NCBI GenBank assembly: GCA_947469885.1
Contig: CANIQT010000001.1
Coordinates: forward strand, 186,001 to 250,000
Direction: 5' to 3'
Length of the DNA stretch: 64,000 nt
From: Bacteroidota bacterium
Lineage (GTDB): Bacteria; Bacteroidota; Bacteroidia; 2-12-FULL-35-15
Shown here: positions 18,378-27,215 of the stretch, piece by piece
Position numbering within the stretch: position 1 is the stretch's first letter
Layout of the letters: the number at the start of each line of letters is the position of its first letter
Position numbers and translations under genes: made by a program
Notes under the pieces: model-generated
Database searches by the model: none
Told to the model about the DNA's origin: nothing
Seen by the model: only the letters and a program-made list of their open reading frames with translations

Positions 18378-19476
18378 AATAATAATGAGTGGAGGGGGAA
18401 CAGGAGGTCATATATTTCCTGCTATTGCTATTGCAAATGCTATTAAAACTTTGCGACCCGATACGGAATTTTTATTTGTTGGTGCAGAAGGAAAAATGGA
18501 AATGGAGAAAGTGCCTGCTGCAGGATTTAATATTACCGGATTATGGATAAGTGGTTTTCAAAGAAAGTTATCCTTATCTAATTTAGCATTTCCGTTTAAA
18601 GTTATAAGCAGTTTGTTAAAAGCAAAAAAAATATTCAAATCATTTAAACCAGATGCCGTTATTGGTACTGGTGGCTTTGCTAGTGGACCCATGTTAAATG
18701 TATCAGCAAAATTGGGAGCAGTAACTTTAATTCAGGAACAAAATTCATATCCGGGAATTACCAATAAAATTCTTTCGAAAAGAGTGGATAGAATTTGTGT
18801 TGCTTACAGTGGAATGGACAAATATTTTCCTAAAGAAAAAATAATACTAACAGGTAACCCTGTAAGGCAGGATATATTGAATTTAGGAGGTAAACGGGAA
18901 CGAGGGTTAGAGCAATTTGGGTTAAGTTCAAACAAAAAAACAATTTTAGTTATTGGTGGAAGCTTGGGAGCAAGAACAATAAACGAAAGTATTTTGAATT
19001 GCCTAGAGGCTTTTGAAAAAAACGGTATTCAACTATTGTGGCAAACGGGAAAAGCCTTTTTTGAAATAGCAAATCAAGCGATTACCCGATATGCAAACAA
19101 AGGAATAAAGGTATTTGATTTTATTATGAACATGGATTATGCTTATGCTTCGTCTGATTTGGTGATTTCAAGAGCGGGTGCCATTTCAATATCAGAATTA
19201 TGTTTGGTAAAAAAACCTTGCATTTTAATTCCTTCGCCTAATGTGGCGGAAGACCATCAAACTAAAAATGCCATGGCATTGGTCACCCATCATGCAGCAT
19301 TAATAATTAAAGATAATGAAGCACGCGAAAAATTATGTTCAGAAACATTAGCATTAATTAATGACATAGAGCGTTGTGATAAGTTAAGTGAAAATATAGG
19401 AAGACTAGCATTTCAAGATTCGGCAAATGCAATTGCAAATGAAGTATTGAGATTGATAAATATTAAAACAAAGTAA
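18364..19476 (+). CDS. murG: UDP-N-acetylglucosamine--N-acetylmuramyl-(pentapeptide) transferase MurG
   Basis: A 370-residue GT28 enzyme converting lipid I to lipid II on the cytoplasmic face. The glycine-rich SGGGTGGHIFPAIAIA is at the N-terminus; VIGTGGFASGPML, LTGNPVR, VIGGSLGARTIN and SRAGAISISELCL follow. I choose the TTG start at 18364 inside the end of ftsW because it supplies the first beta strand (KQLKIIMSGGG) of the family. The ATG at 18385 would delete it. Confidence 0.94.
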   Translation: MKQLKIIMSGGGTGGHIFPAIAIANAIKTLRPDTEFLFVGAEGKMEMEKVPAAGFNITGLWISGFQRKLSLSNLAFPFKVISSLLKAKKIFKSFKPDAVIGTGGFASGPMLNVSAKLGAVTLIQEQNSYPGITNKILSKRVDRICVAYSGMDKYFPKEKIILTGNPVRQDILNLGGKRERGLEQFGLSSNKKTILVIGGSLGARTINESILNCLEAFEKNGIQLLWQTGKAFFEIANQAITRYANKGIKVFDFIMNMDYAYASSDLVISRAGAISISELCLVKKPCILIPSPNVAEDHQTKNAMALVTHHAALIIKDNEAREKLCSETLALINDIERCDKLSENIGRLAFQDSANAIANEVLRLINIKTK

Positions 19477-19478
19477 AA

Positions 19479-20873
19479 TTGAATTTTAATAATATAAAAC
19501 AAATTTATTTTCTTGGTATTGGTGGAATCGGGATGAGTGCCCTTGCTCGCTATTTCAAGGCAATAGGAAAAAGTGTGAGTGGTTATGATAAAACTCCTAC
19601 TAAACTAACTGATGAATTAATTGCCGAAGGAATAGATGTTCATTTTGATGATAGCATTCGTTTGATTCCTGCTTCAATTAAACAACTTCCATACGCCATC
19701 GAAAATATTCTCATAGTTTATACTCCTGCAATTCCCAAAGAGCATAAAGAGTTTATTTATTTTAAAGAAAATGGTTTTGTTATTCAAAAGCGTTCAGAGG
19801 TGTTGGGAATAATTACCGAAAATTCAAACACCATTGCAGTTGCCGGAACGCATGGAAAAACAACAACATCATCTTTAATTGCTCATATTTTTAAAACTGC
19901 AAACCTCGACCCTTCGGCATTTTTGGGAGGCATTACACAAAACTATAATACTAATTTATTGTTGAGTTTAACAATGACAACTAACAACTTAGTGGTAGTG
20001 GAAGCTGACGAATACGACCGTTCCTTTTTAACATTACATCCCGAAATAGGTGTTATCACTTCGGTTGATGCTGATCATCTTGATATTTATGGGGATGAAA
20101 AATACATGCACGAATCGTATTCACTGTTTGCTAGTCAGGTAAAATCAAAACTGATTTTAAAAATGAGTATTGTAAGTAATATTAATTCGGGAAAGAAAGC
20201 AATTACATATTCTGTGAGCGATGACAGAGCAGATTATTTTGCTCAAAATATAAGAATTGAAAATGGGCAATATCATTACGAAATAGTTACCCCAACAAAT
20301 ATTTTTACAAATATAACTTTGGGGTTACCCGGATTACATAATGTTGAAAATTCAATTGCAGCAATAGCTGTGGCTTGCGAAATGAAAATTTCGGAACAAG
20401 ATATTCGTGAAGCATTAAAAACATTTGGTGGCGTTAAGCGTAGATTTGATTATCAAATAAAAACAGATAGTCTTGTTTATATTGATGATTACGCACATCA
20501 TCCAGAGGAATTAAAAGCAGCGATAAATTCGGCCAAAGAGATGTATCCAAATAAAAAAATAACCGGAATATTTCAACCACATTTATTTTCTCGCACTCGC
20601 GATTTTGCTGATGAATTTGCAAGAAGCCTTGATTTGCTTGACGAATGTATTTTGATGGAAATATATCCTGCCCGCGAATTGCCAATAGAAGGTGTAACTT
20701 CAGCCATGTTGCTCGACAAAATGAAATCAACTGACAAGAGTATCAGTCAAAAAGAAAATCTGTTGGAAGATATAAGTAAGAAAAAACTAGAAGTATTGAT
20801 GACTTTGGGGGCTGGAGATATAGACATGTTTGTGGAGCCGATAAAAAATTTATTATTACAGAAAGGTAATTGA
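19479..20873 (+). CDS. murC: UDP-N-acetylmuramate--L-alanine ligase MurC
   Basis: A 464-residue Mur ligase starting at TTG, 3 bases after the murG stop region. It has YFLGIGGIGMSALARYF, ATP loop AGTHGKTTTSS, EADEYDRSFL, GLPGLHNVENSIAA and IDDYAHHPEEL. It adds the first L-Ala to UDP-MurNAc. The ligase set in this cluster is MurC, MurD and MurE; MurF is not in the window. The stop TGA is inside the ATTGA overlap with ftsQ. Confidence 0.95.
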   Translation: MNFNNIKQIYFLGIGGIGMSALARYFKAIGKSVSGYDKTPTKLTDELIAEGIDVHFDDSIRLIPASIKQLPYAIENILIVYTPAIPKEHKEFIYFKENGFVIQKRSEVLGIITENSNTIAVAGTHGKTTTSSLIAHIFKTANLDPSAFLGGITQNYNTNLLLSLTMTTNNLVVVEADEYDRSFLTLHPEIGVITSVDADHLDIYGDEKYMHESYSLFASQVKSKLILKMSIVSNINSGKKAITYSVSDDRADYFAQNIRIENGQYHYEIVTPTNIFTNITLGLPGLHNVENSIAAIAVACEMKISEQDIREALKTFGGVKRRFDYQIKTDSLVYIDDYAHHPEELKAAINSAKEMYPNKKITGIFQPHLFSRTRDFADEFARSLDLLDECILMEIYPARELPIEGVTSAMLLDKMKSTDKSISQKENLLEDISKKKLEVLMTLGAGDIDMFVEPIKNLLLQKGN

Positions 20874-21676
20874 AAAAAGTAAAAAAAATATTATTCATAA
20901 CCATGTGGTGCTGCTTAATTATCGGGCTGTTGGTTACTATGGGGTTTGTGAACAGAGAGCAAAACTCTTTGCTCTGCAAAAGTTTAGAAATAAAAATTAA
21001 TCAAGATGATGAGGTATATTTTTTAAATAAAATGGATATTAATCAATTGATAAGAGACATGGGCGATTCGGTGGTGGGGCAAACCAAAGCAAGCATTAAT
21101 ATTTCAGATATTGAGGCAGGACTAAACAGTCATGCTGATATTGCAAAGGCAGAAGTGTATATGACAATTGATGGTGAAGTAAAAGTGAATGTAAAACAAC
21201 GAAAACCAATTTTGAGAATTATTAATTCTAATAATGACAGCTATTATTTAGATGATGCCGGGAAGTTGATGCCGCTGTCGGATAAATACACTGCAAGAGT
21301 GATAGTAGCTAATGGTAATATTTTAGAACCCTTTGCCACACATTACCGATTTTCAATCGCTGATATTTCAAAAGACAGCACAAAAAAAGCAAACAGCATG
21401 TTAGACGAACTGTATGCCATGGCAATTTATATCAATGCCGATGATTTTTGGAAAGCACAAATAGCACAAATTTATATCAATAAAGATAAAGACATGGAAT
21501 TAGTGCCGATGGTAGGAAATCAAAAAATTATATTTGGTGATACCACATCAATGGATGAAAAATTTAAAAAGCTGATGACATTTTATACACAGGGCTTAAA
21601 CATTACCGGTTGGTGGAATAAATATTCAATAATTAATTTAAAATTTAAAAATCAAATAGTTTGTACCAAAAAATAA
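20870..21676 (+). CDS. ftsQ: Cell division protein FtsQ/DivIB
   Basis: A 268-residue bitopic membrane protein: short basic N-terminus, one helix (about 7-27), then a periplasmic region with a POTRA-like and beta domain (AKAEVYMTIDGEVKVNVKQRKPI, YYLDDAGKLMPLSDKY). Similarity is diffuse, as usual for FtsQ in Bacteroidota; position before ftsA supports it. Starts at a TTG overlapping the murC stop by 4 bases. It joins the FtsL/FtsB-type complex in the divisome. Confidence 0.87.
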   Translation: MKKVKKILFITMWCCLIIGLLVTMGFVNREQNSLLCKSLEIKINQDDEVYFLNKMDINQLIRDMGDSVVGQTKASINISDIEAGLNSHADIAKAEVYMTIDGEVKVNVKQRKPILRIINSNNDSYYLDDAGKLMPLSDKYTARVIVANGNILEPFATHYRFSIADISKDSTKKANSMLDELYAMAIYINADDFWKAQIAQIYINKDKDMELVPMVGNQKIIFGDTTSMDEKFKKLMTFYTQGLNITGWWNKYSIINLKFKNQIVCTKK

Positions 21677-21682
21677 AATAAC

Positions 21683-22969
21683 ATGGAGCCATCAGAAATT
21701 GTAGTAGGTTTAGATATCGGAACCACAAAAATTGTAGCCATTGTAGGCCGCAGAAATGAATTCGGAAAAATAGAAATACTTGGCATGGGCAAATCCGAAT
21801 CTTATGGGGTAGCGCGTGGAGTAGTCCAAAACATTGACAAAACAGTGGAAGCAATTAAAGTAGCTGTTGCCGAAGCGGAAACAAAATCGGGGGTTGAAAT
21901 AAAAACGGTGAACGTGGGTATTGCCGGTCAACATATAAAAAGCAACCAGCACCGAGGAATAAAAACCAGAGCTAGTATTGAAGATGAAATATCGCAAAAC
22001 GATATTGATGCATTGATAGACGATATGTTTAAACTGGTGATGCAGCCAGGCGAAGAAATAATTCATGTGGTTCCTCAAGAATATATTATTGACAACGAAT
22101 CAGGTATTAAAAATCCTATTGGTATGGCAGGTATTCGTTTGGAAGCCAATTTTCACATTATCACCGGACAAATAGCAGCAGCTCGTAATATTTATAAATG
22201 TGTTCAAAAAGCAGGTTTAGAAATTCCTGATAAAACAGGTTTAACCTTGGAGCCGCTTGCTTCTTCGGATGCGGTGTTGAGCGATGAAGAAAAAGAAGCG
22301 GGTGTGGTATTGGTTGATATTGGAGGCGGTACAACAGACATAGCAATTTTTCAAGACGGAATTATTCGCCATACAGCTGTTATTCCTTTTGGCGGAAACA
22401 TTATTACAGAGGACATAAAAGAAGGCTGCACCATCATAAAGGGGCAGGCAGAATTGTTGAAAATAAAATTTGGTTCAGCTTTATCGAGCGAAAATCAAGA
22501 GAACGAAATTGTTTCGATACCAGGATTGAGAGGTCGTCCGCACAAAGAAATTTCGGTAAAAAATTTATCGCAAATTATACAGGCACGTATGGAAGAAATA
22601 ATTGAACACGTGTATTATGAAATTAAAAATTCGGGATATGAAAAAAAATTAATTGCTGGTATTGTGGTTACCGGTGGAGGAGCATTATTGAAACATGTTC
22701 CTCAATTGGTAGAATACATTACCGGCATGGATACCCGCATTGGTTATCCAAACGAACACCTTGCCAAAGGAAGCGAAACCGTAACCAGCCCAATGTTTGC
22801 TACCTCTGTAGGGCTTGTGATGAAAGGGTTAGAAGCTCTTGATAAACAAAATAAAAAAAATCCTGTAAAAGATGTAACAACGAAAATTAAAGGACATTCG
22901 AAAGAAAAATCAGGAGGCTTCTTTGATAAATTGAAAGGCTTCTTTGACGATGATACAGCCCAACAATAA
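21683..22969 (+). CDS. ftsA: Cell division protein FtsA
   Basis: A 428-residue actin-family ATPase that tethers FtsZ to the membrane. It has phosphate-binding VVGLDIGTTKIVAIVG at the start, GVVLVDIGGGTTDIAIF at about 210 and VVTGGGALLKHV at about 330. The C-terminus (GGFFDKLKGFFDDD) can form the amphipathic membrane-targeting helix known for FtsA. Six bases follow ftsQ. A 150-base gap separates it from ftsZ. Confidence 0.95.
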   Translation: MEPSEIVVGLDIGTTKIVAIVGRRNEFGKIEILGMGKSESYGVARGVVQNIDKTVEAIKVAVAEAETKSGVEIKTVNVGIAGQHIKSNQHRGIKTRASIEDEISQNDIDALIDDMFKLVMQPGEEIIHVVPQEYIIDNESGIKNPIGMAGIRLEANFHIITGQIAAARNIYKCVQKAGLEIPDKTGLTLEPLASSDAVLSDEEKEAGVVLVDIGGGTTDIAIFQDGIIRHTAVIPFGGNIITEDIKEGCTIIKGQAELLKIKFGSALSSENQENEIVSIPGLRGRPHKEISVKNLSQIIQARMEEIIEHVYYEIKNSGYEKKLIAGIVVTGGGALLKHVPQLVEYITGMDTRIGYPNEHLAKGSETVTSPMFATSVGLVMKGLEALDKQNKKNPVKDVTTKIKGHSKEKSGGFFDKLKGFFDDDTAQQ

Positions 22970-23119
22970 AAGAAAATAATGGTAGAAATTAACATTCGAA
23001 AGTTTATAACTATACAAACGGGTGCAATTTACACATTGAAAAATAAGGCAATTTTATGCCGTAAAAAAATAACATCGCCTTAGTGGCAACATTAATAACA
23101 GTTCTAACAAAAAATATAA
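22970..23119 (+). promoter_or_regulatory. ftsA-ftsZ spacer, possible separate ftsZ promoter or leader
   Basis: This is the only gap over 20 bases inside the dcw cluster. It contains a short inverted repeat, GGCA-ATTTTA-TGCC, around 23047-23060, followed by an A run, and no ORF. A dedicated promoter or attenuator for ftsZ is plausible but I see no clear TAnnTTTG element. Confidence 0.3.
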
Positions 23120-24856
23120 ATGATGAAATTTGATTTACCTCTCGACAACTCTTCCATTATCAAAGTAATTGGAGTGGGTGGTGGTGGCAGCAATGCTGTT
23201 AATCACATGTACAAACAAGGGATTAAAGGAGTTGATTTTATAGTTTGCAACACCGACCAGCAAGCATTGGACATGAGTCCGGTGCCGTTGAAAATGGTAT
23301 TGGGTGCAACATTAACCAAAGGTCGTGGTGCGGGCTCGTTGCCTGAAGTAGGCAGAAATGCAGCCATCGAAACCATTGAAGACATAAAAAAGATTTTAGG
23401 AAACAATACCGAAATGTTGTTTATTACTGCTGGTTTGGGCGGTGGAACAGGCACTGGTGCTGCACCTGTTATTGCACAGGCTGCAAAAGAAATGGGAATT
23501 CTTACCGTTGGTATTGTAACCATTCCGTTTGGGTTTGAAGGTAAAAAACGTAAAGCACAAGCTGATGCTGGTTTAGAAGCTTTAAAATCAACAGTGGATA
23601 CATTGCTTGTTATCAGTAACGATAAACTTCGTGAGATATATGGTAACTTAAAAGTTACTGAAGCATTTGGTCATGCTGATGATATTTTGACCACTGCTGC
23701 CAAGGGTATTGCTGATATTATTACTACTACTTTGCAAATCAATACTGACATTAACGATGTTAAAACAGTGATGAAAGAAAGTGGTGTTGCCATCATGGGC
23801 TCGGCTCAGGCAAGTGGCGAACAACGTGCTTTGCGTGCTGTTGAAAATGCAATGTCATCGCCATTATTAAACGATAGCAACATTAAAGGAGCACGTTATG
23901 TGTTGGTAAATATTACTTGTGGTGAAGACGAAATTACAATGGATGAGTTGGGCGAAATAACTGATTTTATTCAGGATGCAGCTGGTATGAGTGCCGAAGT
24001 AATTAAAGGATATGGTGTTGATTTATCGTTGGGAGATAAAGTAAATGTAACCATTATTGCCACCGGATTTAATTCATCTAACGAAGCAGGTATTCATTTC
24101 GAAACAAAAGCACCGGAACGCAAAGTGCATATTTTGGAGCCGGATGCAAAGAAAGAAGAATTGCCATTTGCTCAGGTAAATGCTGAATCTACAGAAGTAG
24201 AAGAAACATTTATTAAAGAAGAAGAAGAAATGGTGATGACTTCTTTTATTAGAGTAGTTGAAAAAGAAGAAGCAGTTGCATTGCAAACTCCCCAAATAAA
24301 CGAAATAGAAAACGAAGTAGAGAACGAAGAAATAGAAGAGGTGGAAGAATCAGTAACTCCTGAGCCTATTGTTTTTGTTGCTGAGGAAGTGGAATTGGTA
24401 GAAATGGAAGAAGTAGAAGAAGTTACTTTTGAAGCTACCGAAGAAATAAAAAACGATGAAGTAGAAGAGAAAAAAGAAGTTACTTTTGAGTTTGAAATCA
24501 CCAATACTAAAACTATCGTTGAAGAGCCATTCATCATCACTAATTCTAAGGAAGAGCCTGTAATTGCTAAAAAGGAAGAAGAAAAAACAGTTTCTGCTAA
24601 ATCAGAAAATGATGAGCAAATGAAAAAAGCGCAAGACAGAGTGGCTAAATTAAAAGCATTGAGTCATAAATTAAAAACTCCAACAGGGTTGTCGGAGTTG
24701 GAAAACGAGCCGGCTTATAAAAGAAGAAATGTTAATTTAGAATCTACTCCGCATTCGTCAGAATCGCAGGTGTCGCGTTATACCTTGTCGGAAGGGGATG
24801 ATAAGAGTGCAGAGATAAAACCAAACAATTCGTTTTTACATGATAATGTTGATTGA
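23120..24856 (+). CDS. ftsZ: Cell division GTPase FtsZ with long acidic linker
   Basis: A 578-residue tubulin homologue. The GTPase core (about 1-320) has GVGGGGSNAV, the G-box GLGGGTGTGAAPV and the T7-loop residues NTDINDVKTVM. A Glu/Val-rich linker of about 220 residues follows. The basic/variable end carries NEPAYKRRNVNL and the terminal PNNSFLHDNVD, which I recognise as the conserved Bacteroidota C-terminus for partner binding. E. coli FtsZ is 383 residues, so the extra length is nearly all linker. It ends the cluster before a strong hairpin. Confidence 0.96.
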   Translation: MMKFDLPLDNSSIIKVIGVGGGGSNAVNHMYKQGIKGVDFIVCNTDQQALDMSPVPLKMVLGATLTKGRGAGSLPEVGRNAAIETIEDIKKILGNNTEMLFITAGLGGGTGTGAAPVIAQAAKEMGILTVGIVTIPFGFEGKKRKAQADAGLEALKSTVDTLLVISNDKLREIYGNLKVTEAFGHADDILTTAAKGIADIITTTLQINTDINDVKTVMKESGVAIMGSAQASGEQRALRAVENAMSSPLLNDSNIKGARYVLVNITCGEDEITMDELGEITDFIQDAAGMSAEVIKGYGVDLSLGDKVNVTIIATGFNSSNEAGIHFETKAPERKVHILEPDAKKEELPFAQVNAESTEVEETFIKEEEEMVMTSFIRVVEKEEAVALQTPQINEIENEVENEEIEEVEESVTPEPIVFVAEEVELVEMEEVEEVTFEATEEIKNDEVEEKKEVTFEFEITNTKTIVEEPFIITNSKEEPVIAKKEEEKTVSAKSENDEQMKKAQDRVAKLKALSHKLKTPTGLSELENEPAYKRRNVNLESTPHSSESQVSRYTLSEGDDKSAEIKPNNSFLHDNVD

Positions 24857-24880
24857 TTGATTGATTGATTTAGTAGTTTG

Positions 24881-24919
24881 AAAAAAACCTGTTCTTCATT
24901 AGAAGAACAGGTTTTTTTA
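24881..24919. terminator. Terminator closing the dcw cluster
   Basis: A long stem, AACCTGTTCTTC with GAAGAACAGGTT, has a 4-base ATTA loop. It is flanked by A7 and T7 runs, so it works in both directions. It lies between ftsZ (plus) and the convergent gene ending at 24938. A GATT tandem repeat (about 24851-24870) precedes it. Confidence 0.92.
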
Positions 24920-24937
24920 TTTTCAATTCATAATTAA

Positions 24938-25900
24938 TTATACCCTTTCAATCGCATAACTCAACGTCACGGCTTCGCTATTGGTTACATTCAAAAATAA
25001 TTTTTCGGAAGTATAACCCATTTCAGAAGCAGTAAATGTTTTATCTTCTGTTTCGTTCACAGCTTTACCAGTATTAGCATCTATTAGCGTTTCGGCAGTT
25101 TCACCAAAACCAAAATACAAAGTACCCGGACCTTCCACCGACATTTTATATTTTATTTCGGGACCTGAAGTGTTATCAAAATCATTTTGAGTTTCGCGCG
25201 GATTAATATCATTCTCTACTTTAGAAGCTGATTCGGTGAACGCGGCATTAATAATTGCCTGATTAAAATACACTGCAGCTTTGCTTTCGTCTCCCACATA
25301 TTTTGTAGCAATGGTAAGTAAATTTACAGTTAGTTGGTTTGCAAGTGTCACTTTGCTGGTAGCCATATCGCTTCTTTCGCTTGAAACATTTGCTTTTGCT
25401 GTAGTTTGTGCCGAACGGTTGTCCACAAATGTTTGCTGAATGGTGTTGTATTCTGAAACAAAATCATTACTAAAATCTCCGCTATGACTTGCCAAAACAC
25501 TTTTATAGCGTCCGCTAATGGTTTCCAAATCGTCAATACTTGCATCCAGGTATTCGTTCATCCCGTTTGGATAAAATAAATGATAAGTAGATTCATCATT
25601 TCTGTAGGTGTAAGTGACTAGTGCATTGTTGTCACTAAGTCTTGCTTCAAGAGCCACTCTGCTTTCGTTCATGGCTATCGTTTTAGATTCCTGAACTGTA
25701 AGGTTCAGTGTTTCTGATGACAAATCACCAAAATACGCGTTGTAAGCTGTTGTTACCGCTGTTAAAATAGAAGTAAAAATTCCACCGGGATTGTTTGCCG
25801 TCAGTCTTAATATATGGTCTTCGGCAAAACTTTTTAATCGGCTCCTGCTAATCTTAGGACTCAGGAAGAGTATGGCAAAGTATCTGATAAATTGTAACAT
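24938..25900 (-). CDS. Hypothetical protein, 320 residues
   Basis: I do not recognise this protein. It begins with a hydrophobic/basic segment (about 1-25) but lacks a clean signal cleavage site. The middle (about 55-215) is mostly helical and rich in Ala, Ser, Thr, Asn and Asp with few Cys or Trp. The C-terminal 90 residues look like a beta sandwich (EIKYKMSVEGPGTLYFGFGET and FLNVTNSEAVTLSYAIERV). The Thr/Asn-rich composition suggests an exported or structural protein. It stands alone, ending against the dcw terminator. Confidence 0.6.
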   Translation of the reverse strand: MLQFIRYFAILFLSPKISRSRLKSFAEDHILRLTANNPGGIFTSILTAVTTAYNAYFGDLSSETLNLTVQESKTIAMNESRVALEARLSDNNALVTYTYRNDESTYHLFYPNGMNEYLDASIDDLETISGRYKSVLASHSGDFSNDFVSEYNTIQQTFVDNRSAQTTAKANVSSERSDMATSKVTLANQLTVNLLTIATKYVGDESKAAVYFNQAIINAAFTESASKVENDINPRETQNDFDNTSGPEIKYKMSVEGPGTLYFGFGETAETLIDANTGKAVNETEDKTFTASEMGYTSEKLFLNVTNSEAVTLSYAIERV

Positions 25901-26463
25901 ATTTAATTTAGTTTTAGTATTAATTTTATTTATTATTAATTATTTTCGGGGAGAACACCTACTATATATAATAGTGTACTCATTTTAATTTTTCGGTCTT
26001 AATTCATGCCTACCTCCTTTTTCTTTAAAAAATGATTCGATTTACTAAAATATAACGCTGTTGTTGTTATTCTGTCCATTTCCTTTTTCGGAAACTCGTC
26101 TCCTGTAAACAGGAGGTGCATTTCCTTTTTCGGAAACACGTCTCCTGTAAACAGGAGGTGCATTTCTTTTTTCGGAAACACGTCTCCTGTAAACAGGGGG
26201 TGCATTTCTTTTTTCGGAAACACGTCTCCTGTAAACAGGGGGTGCATTTCTTTTTTCGGAAACAGGTCTCCTGTAAACAGGAGGTGGATTTCTCTTTTCG
26301 GAAACTGGTCTCCTGCAAACAGGAGGTGCATTTCCGAAATAGGAAATTCAAATAAACTAGCTATTTAGTGCGTTTCTCTCATAACGGAGCACAAATATAT
26401 ATCCCGAAATTTGTGAAACGGTGACGGTTTTTTCCGTCATAATTTTAAAGACATCTTATTACT
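25901..26463. other. Gene-free region containing a hairpin minisatellite
   Basis: Holds the 42-bp repeat array (26079-26349), AT-rich flanks and an isolated perfect hairpin TGACGG-T6-CCGTCA at 26422-26439. Open frames through the array exist on both strands only because 42 is divisible by three and no unit has a stop; I do not call genes here. Confidence 0.65.
26079..26349. repeat. 42-bp tandem repeat, six full copies plus part, two hairpins per unit
   Basis: Units start at 26079, 26121, 26163, 26205, 26247 and 26289, with a partial unit to 26349. Each unit holds two inverted repeats: TTTCC with GGAAA, and CTCCTG with CAGGAG around a TAAA loop. Copies differ at a few positions. The changes in the stems (C to T in TTTCC; A to G in AGGAGG) keep G-U pairing in a plus-strand RNA. 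No indels are seen between copies. Confidence 0.93.
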
Positions 26464-27015
26464 TTATAAAATCTGATTGCACTTAGTGCAACGCTGTTCG
26501 TTATGAACTCCCAATTTTATTCCAAATTCTTTAAACTGAATTCTGTTTTTTAATTTGCAGTTAGGATATTTAAGATTTACAATTTCCAAAACTGTTCTCA
26601 CGTTTCTGGTAATTGAAGCTTCGCTTGTTGTAAAAATTCTTTCCAACTCGGTATTACTAAAATTACTGAACATGTATTTTACAAATTCAATTTCTGTTGC
26701 TGTAAAATAAGTCCAGAAAATATGCTGAGGCAGGACAACAACCGGCAATACCAAATTGGCAGCAGTAATTCCAAGTAATGGAAAATAACTGTTGTTAAAA
26801 TCAATAATTGCTTGAGCCGAAAAATTGGGTTCGTGAACAATTAAGGTATGTTGAATTGGATTTATTATATGTTCGAAAGTACATTTGTTACTTTCAATCA
26901 ATTCCTCTATTTTCTCATATTCTGTTCTGAGAAAATTTGGTTTTACAATTGCATAATGAATGATTCCGACAGGAGATACTACCTCCACTTTTAGGTTTAT
27001 AAATTCTGATTTCAT
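26464..27015 (-). CDS. Putative LuxR-type HTH protein
   Basis: The start is placed at the ATG giving MKSEFINLKVEVVSPVGIIHY (184 residues). An upstream in-frame extension to 27177 is cysteine/phenylalanine-rich and does not look coded. The C-terminal region (about 118-175), with FTATEIEFVKYMFSNFSNTELERIF and TSEASITRNVRTVLE, resembles the LuxR/GerE helix-turn-helix. The last residues contain a C-x-x-C (CTKCNQ). The N-terminal 110 residues are unlike receiver domains and unknown to me; a sensor role is conjecture. Divergent from gmhA. Confidence 0.55.
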   Translation of the reverse strand: MKSEFINLKVEVVSPVGIIHYAIVKPNFLRTEYEKIEELIESNKCTFEHIINPIQHTLIVHEPNFSAQAIIDFNNSYFPLLGITAANLVLPVVVLPQHIFWTYFTATEIEFVKYMFSNFSNTELERIFTTSEASITRNVRTVLEIVNLKYPNCKLKNRIQFKEFGIKLGVHNEQRCTKCNQIL

Positions 27016-27215
27016 GTTATTTAGGTATTTAGTTTTTAAATAAAAATGAATGAACTGAATTCCAAAATAAAGCACAAAATCAAAAAAGTGGTGTAGTGAA
27101 TGTGTGAACGAACAGTTTGGGCATTTAAACGGTCGTTTTGGTGATTGAAAGAAATGGAGCAAAGCGGGATTTCGCATAATTTTCTTTACTTTCGCATCAC
27201 TAATTTAATTGTAAA

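Noticed and set aside
26079..26349. CRISPR array
   Set aside because: Units are contiguous and nearly identical with no unique spacers, and no cas genes are present.
25999..26351. Open frames on both strands across the 42-bp array (e.g. HLLFTGDVFPKKEM repeats)
   Set aside because: All frames stay open because the period is divisible by three and the unit has no stop. Substitutions do not favour any frame, and there are no translation signals.
27016..27177. N-terminal extension of the LuxR-like protein (MRNPALLHFFQSPKRPF...)
   Set aside because: Composition is unlike the rest of the protein, and the internal ATG at 27015 gives a sensible start; the extension occupies the promoter region shared with gmhA.
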